From: Xaviernesmea oryzae
Lineage (GTDB): Bacteria; Pseudomonadota; Alphaproteobacteria; Rhizobiales; Rhizobiaceae
Direction: 5' to 3'
Length of the DNA: 64,000 nucleotides
Assembly (NCBI RefSeq): GCF_900109605.1
Contig: NZ_FOAM01000014.1
Span: 62,001 to 126,000, forward strand
Within the stretch, counting starts at the first letter, position 1. Every line of letters starts with the position of its first letter. This document shows positions 17,708-27,222 of this stretch, in pieces. The translations under genes were made by a program, and so were the position numbers. A model generated the notes under the pieces. It made no database searches and had not been told where the DNA came from. It saw only the letters and a list, made by a program, of their open reading frames with translations.

Positions 17708-18532
17708 TTATTGCGGCTCACCCACAGGCTGTGCTGCCGGCAATACTTCCTGATGTGCCAAGATGTCTAGCCGCGCACGGGCTTCGGGCGGCAGCGGCAA
17801 AGCGGGGTTGTCATGCACGGTGCGAATCAGCAGCGCATCGGATGCGGCTTCCGTTTCCTCGATCAATCGGGCCAGGAAGTCGCTGGCGCTGAGGCCCGGC
17901 TGGATCGGCGGCAGGATGCGCACGGTGAAGTGGCCGGGATAGCGCATCAGGCTGCGGCGCGGCCAGAACAGGCCGGGGTGCATGGCGACCGGAACGACCG
18001 GCACTTTCAGGTCGCGATAAAGCCGCGCCACGCCGAACTTATATTCCGGCGGCGCGCCCGGCGGGCGTCGGGTGCCCTCGGGATAGATGATCAGTTGACG
18101 TCCCGTCGCCATTTCCGCCTTGGCCCGCTCCAGCACGGCGGCCATGGCGCGGCCGCGCGCGCTGCGGTCCACCGGCACCATGCGCTGCTTGGCGACATAC
18201 CAGCCGAAAAGCGGGATGCGCATCAGTTCCCGCTTCAGGATGAAGAAGGGGTCCGGCAGATGCGGCAGAAGGGCATAGACGTCCCAGAAGGATTGATGCT
18301 TCGGTGCCAGGATGTAGACCCCGTCGGCTGGCAGGTTCTCGATCCCCTCGACCGTGAAGTTCGTTCCCACGATCACGCGCATCAGCCAATGATTGGTGCG
18401 CGCCCAGGTCTTTGGCACGATCCAGGCCTTCTTGCGCGGCAGCAGGAAGTAGACCGGTGTCAGCACGATCATCTGCAGGATGAGATTGAGATAGAAAAGC
18501 GTGTTGAACAGGGCGGAGCGCAAGGCAAGCAT
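17708..18532 (-). CDS. plsC: 1-acyl-sn-glycerol-3-phosphate acyltransferase (PlsC-like)
   Basis: 274 residues. The enzyme acylates lysophosphatidic acid to phosphatidic acid at the inner membrane. An N-terminal hydrophobic helix (about residues 12-31) is followed by the acyltransferase motifs: the HX4D box KHQSFWD (H79, D84), then PLFGWYVAKQ, the glycerolipid-binding YPEGTRRPPG and VPVVPVAMHPG. The start MLALRSAL is chosen because the 53-residue upstream extension has no family resemblance. The YdcF gene lies upstream on the same strand, 351 bases away. Confidence 0.9.
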   Translation of the reverse strand: MLALRSALFNTLFYLNLILQMIVLTPVYFLLPRKKAWIVPKTWARTNHWLMRVIVGTNFTVEGIENLPADGVYILAPKHQSFWDVYALLPHLPDPFFILKRELMRIPLFGWYVAKQRMVPVDRSARGRAMAAVLERAKAEMATGRQLIIYPEGTRRPPGAPPEYKFGVARLYRDLKVPVVPVAMHPGLFWPRRSLMRYPGHFTVRILPPIQPGLSASDFLARLIEETEAASDALLIRTVHDNPALPLPPEARARLDILAHQEVLPAAQPVGEPQ

Positions 18533-18883
18533 CGGGTGGCTTTCGAGATCGAACCTGAAGCAGGTTTGTCGATGCCAGCACAGATCGGCAAACCATGCTT
18601 CGAACAAAAGAGGCCAGGGCGCCGATCGAAGACCATCAGGTCGAAAAGTGCTCTGGAGACAGGCGCAGTCAGTCGGGCAAGGGCACGGCAAAGCAGGCCT
18701 CGCGGGCCGTGACTACACGATTATCCGCCAGCGCGAAATGCCTTGCCTTGCCACGACGGACAAGGGCTTGAGAAGAGCGTAAAGGGCCCTTGGCAGGCAC
18801 GATGCAGGTGCACCGAATTGCGCGCCTGCACTGCCTCGCATCGAAGCCAATGGCTCTCGGTCTGGTGTTCGCCGCGCTCTATT
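18533..18883. other. Intergenic region YdcF to PlsC
   Basis: 351 bases without a supported gene. There are short GC-rich self-complementary stretches (for example TGCAGG / CCTGCA near 18803-18837) but no convincing terminator, RNA gene or operator. The open frames through it have no family resemblance. Confidence 0.45.
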
Positions 18884-19600
18884 CTATCGGTCGAGCCGGA
18901 CATTGCGCGGATCGGTGCGCAGCCCCGAGGGCGTGCTGGCGCCCGTGAGATCCCGCAGACGGACGACGGAATATTTCACATATTCCGTCAGGATGGTCTT
19001 CACCACCATCGGATTGGTCATCCAATTCGATGTCTTCAGGTCCGAATTGACCACTGGATATGGCATAAAGCGGATATCGGGGCTGGCGCGTTGCAGTTCC
19101 AGTAGGCTGCGGGGCATGTGGTAATTGTTAGTGACCACGAGGATCGAGCGATAGCCATGGGCGCGGATCCATCCGGCTGTTTCATTAGCATTGCCGATCG
19201 TGTCGATGGCGTCATGGCCGATATCGACGCAGCAGCGAAACAGATCGGCCGAACTCTGGGTGTTGCGGCGGATCTGCGTGCCCGTCGTCGTCGGGTGGAC
19301 GCCGGAAATCAGAAGCCGGGCGCCCGCACCCTCCTGCAGCAGTTCGACCGCCTGGTCGATGCGCTGGAAGCCGCCTGTCAGCACGACGATCGCATCCGCC
19401 TTGGGGTCGTCGGGCGGGGTGAGCGAGGCCACCTGATCGGCGAAGTAAAGCATGCTGGCGAGCACGCCGCCGGCCATGATGAGCAGCAGGAAGAAGAGGA
19501 CGCGGATCAGCCGTCGCCGGCGGCTGACATGCCGTCGGCGCAGGCTCGCTCCCCCTCCGGCCTCGTCTCGATCGCTTTCGGTCATCGTCCTGATCATCAT
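18884..19600 (-). CDS. YdcF family (DUF218) membrane protein
   Basis: 238 residues. A basic N-terminus (RRRHVSRRRRLIRV) precedes one transmembrane helix (about residues 33-53), then a periplasmic DUF218 domain with DAIVVLTGGFQRID (about 69-82), RLLISGVHP, ETAGWIRAHG and VVTNNYHMPRS. This family includes YdcF and ElyC/SanA, linked to envelope and peptidoglycan metabolism, but the exact activity is not settled. It starts 22 bases after ftsX stops and is probably the last gene of an ftsE-ftsX-ydcF operon. Confidence 0.85.
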   Translation of the reverse strand: MMIRTMTESDRDEAGGGASLRRRHVSRRRRLIRVLFFLLLIMAGGVLASMLYFADQVASLTPPDDPKADAIVVLTGGFQRIDQAVELLQEGAGARLLISGVHPTTTGTQIRRNTQSSADLFRCCVDIGHDAIDTIGNANETAGWIRAHGYRSILVVTNNYHMPRSLLELQRASPDIRFMPYPVVNSDLKTSNWMTNPMVVKTILTEYVKYSVVRLRDLTGASTPSGLRTDPRNVRLDR

Positions 19601-19622
19601 CGTTGCAGGCTGTTAGCCTGCC

Positions 19623-20648
19623 TCATTCCGGAACGGCATCCGTTCGGGTGGGGTCCGAACGGATGAGGTCGATTTCGTAGATCGTGCGCATCACCGTGTA
19701 TCGTGCCGTCAACGTCGTCAGCAGGGCGATGACGATCATCGTCGCGACAATGCCGAGATACCCGGTGTATCCAATGGTGAAAGTGCCGAAGAGGGCCGTG
19801 GCCTGGTCGCTCTGCGGGGTGGCCAGCGAGCGGCTTTGCCACCAGCCGGCCAGAAGGAAGCAGAGCGCCGCCAGAAGACCGCCGGCGCCCGAGCCCTTGA
19901 GGCTGATCTTCAGGAAATGCTTCTGAAACTCCGATGCCACGAAGGAGGCCTCAGCGCCGACGAAATGCAGAACCTCGACAATGTGCCGGTTGCCCGAGAG
20001 CGTGCCGCGCGTGGCGAAAACCACAGTGAGCACCATGGCCGAAAAGACCAGCACCAGCACGCCGGTGCCGATCAGCGCCGTCGTATGAGCCATGGCCACC
20101 AGCCGGTCGACCCAGGTTCGATGATCGTCCAGCATGGCCTGGGGGATGACCTGCGCCAGCCGCGCCCGGAGAGCGGCGAAATCCGGCGGCGCGCGCTCGT
20201 CGATGGTGACGACGACCAGGCGCGGCACCGGCAGCTCGTCCAGATCCAGACCGGGGCCGAGCCAGGGTTCCAGCAGGCGCGCGGTGGCCTCACGATCGAC
20301 CACCGTGGCGTCCCGCGTGCCGGGGAAGCTCAGGGCGATGTTGCGCGCATCGCTCAGCGCCTTGTCCATGTCGAGCCCTTCGGCCGGCTTGATCTGGATG
20401 GTGATCTCGCGCGAGATCTGGCTCTGCCAGCTTTCGGCAGTCGCGCGCACCATCATCACCGCGCCAAGCGTGATGCAGGCGAGAAAGGCCATGATGGCGA
20501 TGACCAGCATCAGCGCCCGGCCGGACACATTGCTGGCCGGCACGATCGGGCCCGTGGGCCGCAGACGGATGGCCGGCCGCTTCGCCGTTGCTGACGCGGC
20601 GCTTTTCGGCGCTGGCTTGCGCGCGGGAGCCTGGCCCTGCTTACTCAT
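19623..20648 (-). CDS. ftsX: Cell division protein FtsX
   Basis: 341 residues. FtsX is the membrane partner of the FtsE ATPase; the complex couples septation to activation of peptidoglycan hydrolases. A long proline/alanine-rich cytoplasmic N-terminus (about 1-42) leads to the first helix (about 46-68). A periplasmic loop of about 110 residues follows, then three C-terminal helices with the FtsX-like permease pattern around RHIVEVLHFVGAEASFVA. The start overlaps the end of ftsE by eight bases, indicating translational coupling. Confidence 0.92.
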   Translation of the reverse strand: MSKQGQAPARKPAPKSAASATAKRPAIRLRPTGPIVPASNVSGRALMLVIAIMAFLACITLGAVMMVRATAESWQSQISREITIQIKPAEGLDMDKALSDARNIALSFPGTRDATVVDREATARLLEPWLGPGLDLDELPVPRLVVVTIDERAPPDFAALRARLAQVIPQAMLDDHRTWVDRLVAMAHTTALIGTGVLVLVFSAMVLTVVFATRGTLSGNRHIVEVLHFVGAEASFVASEFQKHFLKISLKGSGAGGLLAALCFLLAGWWQSRSLATPQSDQATALFGTFTIGYTGYLGIVATMIVIALLTTLTARYTVMRTIYEIDLIRSDPTRTDAVPE

Positions 20649-21300
20649 AGATTTCCAGCTGCCCGTGAGACAGGATCATGCGCCGCGCCTCCACCTGGTC
20701 CATCAGGGTCAGGTCATGCGTGGCGATCACCACGGCTGTTCCCAGCCGGTTCAGCTCCATGAAGAGATTGAGCAGACGGCGCGCCATCGGCGGATCGACA
20801 TTGCCTGTCGGTTCGTCCGCCAGCAGCACTTCCGGCCGGTCGATCAACGCGCGTGCGATGGCCGCGCGCTGCTTCTCTCCGCCGGAGAGCACCGGCGGCA
20901 GCACATTGACGCGCTCGCCGAGGCCGACCCAGCGCAGAAGCTCCAGAACATCGGCGCGATAACTCGTCTCGTCCTTACCGCGCACGCGCAGGGGCAAAGC
21001 GACATTCTCATAGGTGGTCAGATGATCGAGCAGCCGAAAATCCTGGAAGACGATGCCGACGCGCCGGCGTAAGAGCGGCAGTTCCTCGCGCGGGATCGTG
21101 GCGATGTTGCGGTCGAACATGCGAATCAAGCCGCGCGTCGGCTGCAGCGAGAGGAAGAGCAGCCTCAGCAGCGTCGTCTTGCCTGCGCCGGATGGGCCGG
21201 TCAGAAACTGGAAGGATTTCTGCGGAATGTCGAAGGTGAGGTCGCGAAGGATCTCCGGCCCCATGCCGTAGCGCAGTCCGACATTTTCGAAATGGATCAA
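20641..21300 (-). CDS. ftsE: Cell division ATP-binding protein FtsE
   Basis: 219-residue ABC ATPase, the usual FtsE length. Walker A GPSGAGKT is at residues 35-42, the Q-loop in VFQDFRLLDHLT, the ABC signature LSGGEKQR at 139-146, Walker B VLLADEPTGNVD at 159-170, and the H-loop in VVIATHDLTLMDQ. It pairs with FtsX at the septum. A perfect TTAA-N7-TTAA motif, the consensus full site for CtrA, lies 82 bases upstream of the start codon and suggests cell-cycle control. Confidence 0.95.
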   Translation of the reverse strand: MIHFENVGLRYGMGPEILRDLTFDIPQKSFQFLTGPSGAGKTTLLRLLFLSLQPTRGLIRMFDRNIATIPREELPLLRRRVGIVFQDFRLLDHLTTYENVALPLRVRGKDETSYRADVLELLRWVGLGERVNVLPPVLSGGEKQRAAIARALIDRPEVLLADEPTGNVDPPMARRLLNLFMELNRLGTAVVIATHDLTLMDQVEARRMILSHGQLEIYE

Positions 21301-21381
21301 GGTTCTGTCCAGGTGCGGGTGGTCATGGGACGGCAGGGCTCGACGACAGACCGGATCAGGCCGTCATCCGGGTGAGCATGG

Positions 21382-21396
21382 TTAAACAGCGGTTAA
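21382..21396. promoter_or_regulatory. CtrA-type binding site TTAA-N7-TTAA
   Basis: TTAA (21382-21385), seven bases, TTAA (21393-21396): an exact match to the alphaproteobacterial CtrA full-site spacing. It lies in an AT-rich island upstream of ftsE, surrounded by GC-rich sequence. The second half also forms the left arm of an 11-bp inverted repeat. Confidence 0.5.
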
Positions 21397-21511
21397 TTTT
21401 TCATGAAAAAGAGCCGGTTTCACGACGCCGGGCGTAAAAAATTAACCATTCGCTTTCATTGTTCGGAAAGCATGAGGATCGCCGGTCCGTCTTTGGACGG
21501 GCGTGCATCCG

Positions 21512-21751
21512 TCAGGCTTGCACAGGCGAAGGCACTGTTTGATCGGCCTTGACGGGCCCGAAGCCTTGGTTCATGCCCTTGGGCTTGGGCGCGCTGCAGG
21601 GAGAATAAGCGCTATCCTCGCAGTATAGGCCATTTCGCGGCTGATCGCTCGCTTTGCCCTTGAGCCGCACGGTGGGCAGTCCGTCTTTGGCCGAGAGCCT
21701 TGGTCGTCGTGTCGCGCAAGGACGTGTCCGCGCATTTCTTCTTTCCGGCAT
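21512..21751 (-). CDS. Possible small protein (79 residues)
   Basis: An open frame with gene-like codon choice in its second half (containing ASDQPRNGLYCEDSAYSPCS), two cysteines and a Pro/Gly-rich tail. No family recognised, and the Shine-Dalgarno before the ATG is poor. It overlaps no assigned gene. It may be real or a chance frame. Confidence 0.25.
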   Translation of the reverse strand: MPERRNARTRPCATRRPRLSAKDGLPTVRLKGKASDQPRNGLYCEDSAYSPCSAPKPKGMNQGFGPVKADQTVPSPVQA

Positions 21752-21790
21752 GCCGGCCGTCAGCGCGGCATGCCCAACCCAGGATCCGCC

Positions 21791-22333
21791 ATGCCAGTCG
21801 TTCGCGGCAAGACCATCGATATCCTCTATTCCGCGGAAACCATTGCCGAGCGCAACCGGGCCATTGCGGCCGAGATCGCCCAGGGCAACAGCGAGGATCT
21901 CCTGGTGATTTCTGTGCTTAAGGGCTCCTTCATCTTCGCGGCCGACCTGATTCGCGCCATGCATGACGCAGGCGTCGCGCCTGAAATGGAGTTCATCACG
22001 CTGTCCAGTTACGGCACCGGCACGGTTTCGCGCGGTGTGACCGTGCTCAAGGATATCGACAGCGATGTCGCCGGACGCCATGTGCTCCTGATAGACGATA
22101 TTCTCGAATCCGGCCGCACCCTGCGTTTTGCCCGTGACCTCATGTTCGAACGCGGCGCCGCCTCGGTGCAGATCGCCGTGTTGCTGGACAAGCGGATCAA
22201 GCGCGAGGTCGATTTCGAGGCCGATTTCATCGGTTTCGAGTGTCCCGACTATTTCGTGGTCGGCTATGGCATGGACGCAGCCTATGCTTTTCGCGAGCTG
22301 CCTTTCGTCGGCGTCGTGACCGGCGACGCGTAA
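21791..22333 (+). CDS. hpt: Hypoxanthine phosphoribosyltransferase
   Basis: 180 residues. This purine-salvage enzyme transfers phosphoribose from PRPP to hypoxanthine or guanine. The PRPP-binding motif VLLIDDILESGRT is at residues 98-110, the flexible loop with LSSYGTG at 71-77, and the base-binding region ends in FECPDYFVVGYGMD. The start at 21791 (MPVVRGK) fits the family; an upstream ATG adds seven residues. It lies just before cpdR on the same strand. Confidence 0.95.
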   Translation: MPVVRGKTIDILYSAETIAERNRAIAAEIAQGNSEDLLVISVLKGSFIFAADLIRAMHDAGVAPEMEFITLSSYGTGTVSRGVTVLKDIDSDVAGRHVLLIDDILESGRTLRFARDLMFERGAASVQIAVLLDKRIKREVDFEADFIGFECPDYFVVGYGMDAAYAFRELPFVGVVTGDA

Positions 22334-22572
22334 GTCCGAGTGGAAGCCAGCTCTTCGCGTCAAGGTTAAGGTCTTCTCAATTCCCAGCCTGGCCAAGGGG
22401 TTCAGCGCCGGACTTGTGCCGTCCGCGCACATTTGCCTGTCGTGGCAGCGCGGCGTCCTCCTGCGATCTTTACGGATCGACAAGAAAACTTTGGTCATTT
22501 CCCCCGCATGTCCCGCCGTCGAATCATGGAGCGTTCGATAGCGGATCAGCCAATTGTCGGACGGAGGCCATG

Positions 22573-22932
22573 ATGGCGAAGATCCTGATTACGGAAGACG
22601 AAGATTCCCTGCGCCGCTTCGTGGCGCGCGCCTTGCAGCTGGATGGCCATGAGACGGCGGAAGCCGGCGATGGCGCCGAAGGCCTGGCACGTCTGAGCGA
22701 GGAGCCTTTCGATCTCCTTCTGTCCGATATCCGCATGCCTGTGATGGACGGGATCGCGCTGGTGCATGAGGCCTCTGCCGCCTATCCGCAGATGAAGATC
22801 CTGCTGATGACCGGCTATGCCGAACAGCGCGAACGCGCCAATGACCTTGCCGCCAAGGTCATCGATGTCGTGCCAAAGCCCTTCACGCTGCCGGATATCC
22901 GGCGTGCCGTGGCCGAAGCGCTTGCGGCCTGA
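22573..22932 (+). CDS. cpdR: Single-domain response regulator, CpdR-like
   Basis: 119 residues, a receiver domain with no output domain. Phospho-acceptor D52 lies in SDIRMPVMDG, acidic residues near 9-11 in ITEDEDS, T80 in LLMTGYAE, and K102 in VPKPF. It strongly resembles CpdR of rhizobia, which when unphosphorylated localises ClpXP to the pole and controls degradation of CtrA and other cell-cycle proteins; the CckA-ChpT phosphorelay acts on it. GGAGG five bases upstream favours the second of two adjacent ATGs. Confidence 0.85.
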   Translation: MAKILITEDEDSLRRFVARALQLDGHETAEAGDGAEGLARLSEEPFDLLLSDIRMPVMDGIALVHEASAAYPQMKILLMTGYAEQRERANDLAAKVIDVVPKPFTLPDIRRAVAEALAA

Positions 22933-23045
22933 CAGGATTTCCGATCGGTCGCTTCGCTATGCACTTTCGCAGCAGTGGCCTGCCGATCGACACCGTCGAC
23001 CCCTGAAGATCCCGAACCGCGCTTCGCCCCATCCGTGGCCTGCGC

Positions 23046-25760
23046 TTACTGAATGTCGAGCAGGCGTTCCAGATAGCGGCGCTCGACCTCGGGCGAGAGA
23101 TTGTTGCCCAGGCGGCGGCGGATTTCCTCCAGGATCTGGCGCGCACGCTGGGTGTCGATCTCGTCGGGCACCTTGACCTGATCGCCGAATTCCGGGCCGA
23201 TATTCTGCTGGCGGCGGCCGAGCGGGTCGCGTCCGTTCTGGCCGTATTGCGGAATGCCCTGGCCGGGTCCTTGCCCTTGACCCTGCTGGCTCTGCATCTG
23301 GCTCATCATCTCCTGCGCGCCTTGGCGCAGCGCCTGCAATGCGCGGCCCTGGCCACCCAGCGCCTCGTCGCTGCGACCCTGTCCCAATGCGCCGGCCGCC
23401 CCTTGCATTTCGCGTCCGGCCTCGCCAAAGCCCTTGCCGGGCTGCATGCCGAGACCCTGCAGGCCCTTCTGCAACTCGCCGAGCTGCTTTTTTAGGGCAT
23501 CCTGCTGCGCCTTGAGATCTTTCAGCGCCTGGCGAAGCTGCTCTTCGCTCATCTGGTCCGTCGGGTTGCCGCCCTTCGGATCCTGCCCGGCCTGACCCTG
23601 CTGGCCCTCTTGTCCCCGCTCGCCCTGCTGGCCTTGCTGCGGCATGCCCGGCATCGGCTGGTCGAAGAGTTCGTCGCCCCCTTCGAGCGGATCGCCGCGC
23701 TGCATGCGGTCGCGCAGCGCCTGGTCATATTGGAAAGTCTGCTCCATCAGCTTCTGCTGGTCCTGCAGCAGCCGGCCGAGCTTGTCCATCTGTTGGCGCA
23801 TCTGGCTGTTCTCGCCGCTCTGCTGCTGGCCCTGCTGCGGCCGTCCGGCCTGCAGATTGTTCATCATCCGCTGCATTTCGGAAAGCAGCTGTCGAGCTTG
23901 ATCCTTCGAGCCGGAGCGGGCCAGATTCTCGATCTGGTTCATCATCCGGTCGAGGTCCTGCTGGTTGATGGTGTTTTGCGGGTTGGGTCGCGCCATTTGC
24001 GGGTTCTTCATCGCCTGCTCGGCCATGGCCTGCATGAACTGCTTCATCGCATCGCGCAGTTCCTGCATCAATTTGGCGATCTCCTCGTCGGAGGCCCCAC
24101 GCTCCAGCGCGTCGGAGAGGTTCTGCTGGGCATCGCGCAGCCGCTTTTCCGCAAGCGACAGATTGCCGTCCTCGATCCCGAGCGCGATGTCCCAGAGATA
24201 GGCGGCCGTGTCGCGCAGCATGTCGTCATTCTGCGCGGTCTTCATCCGCCCCTTGGCCGAGGTGATCAGCAGGTAGTGGGTGAGGTTGGGAATGGTCTCG
24301 TCCGGCCTGCTGGTAATGGCATCATTGAGGTCGAGCGCGCGCGGCAGGGCGTTGGCATCCAGCGCAAAGACCTGACGCTCCTCGGCCACGGCGCCCGCCA
24401 GCGGCTCGGTGAAGCGGCGGGCGGGCAGGATCATGGTTTCCGGCTTGCTGCGACCTTCCTGACCGGCGGCGTCGCGCGCGACCAGCGTGATCGTCACGCG
24501 CTTGCCGGCCAGCGGATGCTCGCTCAGATTCCGGCTGGTGGTGCCCTTGGCCTCCTTGGCATTGCGGCGCGGCAGGTCCAGGCGGTAATCCGGCGCGGGG
24601 TAAAGCGGCCGCGCATCCGGCGCTGGTGTCTCCACCGGCTTGATTTCGGCCCAGGCGGCCTCGATGCCGTAATCGTCCTTGGCTGAAAAGCCGATTTCCA
24701 GTGCGGCATTGGCCGTCGGACGTGGCTTGCCCTCGAAGACGATCTCGGGCGCCTTGTCCGGCGTGATCTTGAAGCTCCAGGCCGAGCCGGCCACTTCGAG
24801 ACGTCCGTCCTGTGTCAGCCGCATCTGATGGGTCACACCGGCCGATGCGGAATTGGCCGCGCTGGCGGGTGCCGGCTGCGAAGCAGGTCCGGATGATGCT
24901 GCGCCCTGATCGATCTCCTTGCCAGCCGCTGCCTCGTCCGCCTTCAGCGGCACAGGCTGAGGCTCCGCGCTGCCGATACGATAGGTCACCGGCACGCTGC
25001 CCGATGCGCTCGCGATGCGCACGATCAGCTCGCTTGCCTGGGGCACCGTGACGGTTTCCGCCCTGTCGCTCGCTTCCCGTCCCGTCAGGAAGATCGGTGC
25101 ACGCCCCGTATAGGCCGGCGGCGTGACCCAAGCATCGATGCGCACATCGGGCACGGTCGAGGCTGCCTGAGGCGCGTGGGCGACGTCGGTCAGCGTCCCC
25201 GCGCGGTTCGAAAAGGAAAAGGCAAAGGCGACACAGGCGAGCAGCACCGGCAGCGCCCGAAGGCCGTAGACATCGAAGCGCGCGATATCGGGCCGGGGAA
25301 GTCCCGTCTCCAGATCGTGGATGCGCCGGGCCATGCGCGCCTGATGCTCGGCCCAGAGCGCCTGTCCGAAGGGGCCTGATGTCGCCAGGCTGTCGTCCTG
25401 CACGCCGATGGCCTGGTGCGGCAGATGGTTGCGCGCCTCCAGCATGCGGTCCGCATCGCCAAGATCCGGCAGGCGAAGGCGCAGGAGCGGGATGAGTGCA
25501 CCGACGAAGGCAACGGCGAAGCCGATGCCGACAACAAAATGCATCAGCGCCGGCATGATCCGGAATAGGCCGAACCAAGAGGCGGAAAGAAACAGAAGGA
25601 CGATCGAGAACGGCGCCAGCAGATGCGGTGCCACCCGCTCCAGCGTCAGCACCATCAGGGCGAAGCGCCGCTTGCGGCCAAGCATGCGCGCAAGCGGGCT
25701 CTGAAGCGTGGATGCGGAGCGAGGGGTCGTCAACGGGCGTTCGGGCCGGTGGGTCGCCAT
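23046..25760 (-). CDS. TIGR02302 / DUF4175 family membrane protein
   Basis: 904 residues. Two hydrophobic helices lie near the N-terminus (about residues 46-90) and a third near 190-205. A large beta-rich middle region follows, then an extremely Gln-rich, Met-rich C-terminal third (about 600-850) with coiled-coil helices (for example QLRQALKDLKAQQDALKKQL) and low-complexity GQQGQ runs. This architecture matches TIGR02302/DUF4175 proteins of alphaproteobacteria, whose role is unknown but probably envelope-related. The ATG at 25760 has AGGA six bases upstream. It is followed upstream by lysA as in other rhizobia. Confidence 0.88.
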   Translation of the reverse strand: MATHRPERPLTTPRSASTLQSPLARMLGRKRRFALMVLTLERVAPHLLAPFSIVLLFLSASWFGLFRIMPALMHFVVGIGFAVAFVGALIPLLRLRLPDLGDADRMLEARNHLPHQAIGVQDDSLATSGPFGQALWAEHQARMARRIHDLETGLPRPDIARFDVYGLRALPVLLACVAFAFSFSNRAGTLTDVAHAPQAASTVPDVRIDAWVTPPAYTGRAPIFLTGREASDRAETVTVPQASELIVRIASASGSVPVTYRIGSAEPQPVPLKADEAAAGKEIDQGAASSGPASQPAPASAANSASAGVTHQMRLTQDGRLEVAGSAWSFKITPDKAPEIVFEGKPRPTANAALEIGFSAKDDYGIEAAWAEIKPVETPAPDARPLYPAPDYRLDLPRRNAKEAKGTTSRNLSEHPLAGKRVTITLVARDAAGQEGRSKPETMILPARRFTEPLAGAVAEERQVFALDANALPRALDLNDAITSRPDETIPNLTHYLLITSAKGRMKTAQNDDMLRDTAAYLWDIALGIEDGNLSLAEKRLRDAQQNLSDALERGASDEEIAKLMQELRDAMKQFMQAMAEQAMKNPQMARPNPQNTINQQDLDRMMNQIENLARSGSKDQARQLLSEMQRMMNNLQAGRPQQGQQQSGENSQMRQQMDKLGRLLQDQQKLMEQTFQYDQALRDRMQRGDPLEGGDELFDQPMPGMPQQGQQGERGQEGQQGQAGQDPKGGNPTDQMSEEQLRQALKDLKAQQDALKKQLGELQKGLQGLGMQPGKGFGEAGREMQGAAGALGQGRSDEALGGQGRALQALRQGAQEMMSQMQSQQGQGQGPGQGIPQYGQNGRDPLGRRQQNIGPEFGDQVKVPDEIDTQRARQILEEIRRRLGNNLSPEVERRYLERLLDIQ

Positions 25761-25956
25761 CAAAGGTCCTTTGCCGGTGCGGGAAGGCGGCGGGCGAAGG
25801 CGCAAAACGGCACGGCGCGCAGCTCACCGAAACATAAAGATGGAGGATACCATCCTTTGTGGCGAAGGCGAGAGCGAGAACGCAATCGTGAACAAATCAT
25901 GAGCAGACAGGCGCTCGGCCGAGCATGCGCCCGCTCAAGTCCCTCGGGCTGCGGCG

Positions 25957-27222
25957 TCAGATCCAGTCCGGCACCGAGTCGAGAGCGATCAACTCTTCAT
26001 AGGTGCGGCGCGGCCGAATGACGTGGAAGCGGTCGCCCTTGACGAGCACTTCGGGCACTAGGAGACGGGTGTTGTAGGTGCCGGCCTGAACTGCGCCATA
26101 GGCGCCCGCCGTGCCCACGGCAATCAAGTCGCCCGGCCTCGGCATGGCCATTTCCCGGTCGAGCGCCAGATAGTCCCCTGTCTCGCAGACAGGTCCGACG
26201 ATATCGGCCGTGATTCGCGGCGCATTGGCGGCCGAAATCCGGACCGGGCGCACTTCGTGGAAAGCGTCGTAGAGCGTCGGGCGGATGAGGTCGTTCATCG
26301 CTCCGTCAACGACGACGAAGGTCTTTGAGCCGCCATCCTTCACATAGAGAACTTCGGTGACCAGAATGCCCGCATTGCCGACGATCAGCCGGCCGGGCTC
26401 GGTCACGATACGGCAGCCGAGGCCGGACAGAGCATCCTTGACGACCTGTGCATAGACTTCCGGCGCCGGCGGCGGATTGTTGTCTTCCTTATAAGGAATG
26501 CCGAGACCGCCGCCGACATCGACATGCGAAAGGACATGGCCATCGGCGCGCAGGGTTTCCACCAGCTCGCGCAGCAGGCGGAAGGCATCGGCAAAGGGCT
26601 GGAGATCGGTGATCTGGCTGCCGATATGCATGTCGATCCCGGTCACTTCGATGCCCGGCAGGGTGGCGGCATGGGCATAGATCGCGCGGGCACGCTCATA
26701 GGCGATGCCGAACTTGTTTTCCTTCTTGCCCGTGGAAATCTTGGCATGGGTGCGGGCATCCACATCCGGATTGATGCGGAAGGAGACATGCGCCCGCTTG
26801 CCGAGCCGTTGGGCCCGCTGGTTCAAGATTTCGAGTTCAGGCTCGGATTCGACATTGAAGCAATAGATGCCGGCTTCCAGCGCCAGGTCCATCTCATCCG
26901 CCGTCTTGCCGACGCCGGAGAACATGATCTTCGAGGCGGGAATGCCGGCTGCGAGCGCCCGGCGAAGCTCGCCGCCGGAGACGACATCGGCGCCCGCGCC
27001 GAGCGCGGCCAGCGTCTTCAGCACCGCCTGATTGGAATTGGCCTTCATGGCATAGCAGACCAGCGCATCGACGCCGATGAATGCTTCGGAAAACACGCGG
27101 AAGTGGCGCTCCAGCGTGGCCGTCGAATAGCAATAGAAGGGTGTGCCGACCGCGCGGGCGATATCGGCCACCGATACATTTTCAGCATGGAGAACGCCGT
27201 CGCGATAGTCGAAGTGGTTCAC
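25957..27222 (-). CDS. lysA: Diaminopimelate decarboxylase
   Basis: 421 residues. This fold-type III PLP enzyme makes L-lysine from meso-diaminopimelate, the last step of lysine synthesis. PLP lysine K60 is in VCYAMKANSNQAVL. HVDVGGGLGIPY binds the cofactor phosphate, and the C-terminal GPVCETGDYLA contributes the conserved active-site cysteine from the partner subunit. It lies in the same-strand cluster argH, lptM, lysA, TIGR02302 protein, with a 192-base gap after the lipoprotein gene. Confidence 0.96.
   Translation of the reverse strand: MNHFDYRDGVLHAENVSVADIARAVGTPFYCYSTATLERHFRVFSEAFIGVDALVCYAMKANSNQAVLKTLAALGAGADVVSGGELRRALAAGIPASKIMFSGVGKTADEMDLALEAGIYCFNVESEPELEILNQRAQRLGKRAHVSFRINPDVDARTHAKISTGKKENKFGIAYERARAIYAHAATLPGIEVTGIDMHIGSQITDLQPFADAFRLLRELVETLRADGHVLSHVDVGGGLGIPYKEDNNPPPAPEVYAQVVKDALSGLGCRIVTEPGRLIVGNAGILVTEVLYVKDGGSKTFVVVDGAMNDLIRPTLYDAFHEVRPVRISAANAPRITADIVGPVCETGDYLALDREMAMPRPGDLIAVGTAGAYGAVQAGTYNTRLLVPEVLVKGDRFHVIRPRRTYEELIALDSVPDWI

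Larger units (their letters stand above)
21301..21790. other. Divergent intergenic region ftsE / hpt
   Basis: 490 bases. It holds the AT-rich promoter region of ftsE (21370-21460) with the CtrA-type motif and an 11-bp perfect inverted repeat (GGTTAATTTTT at 21391-21401, AAAAATTAACC at 21437-21447). The right-hand part may encode a small minus-strand protein, listed separately with low confidence. Confidence 0.55.
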
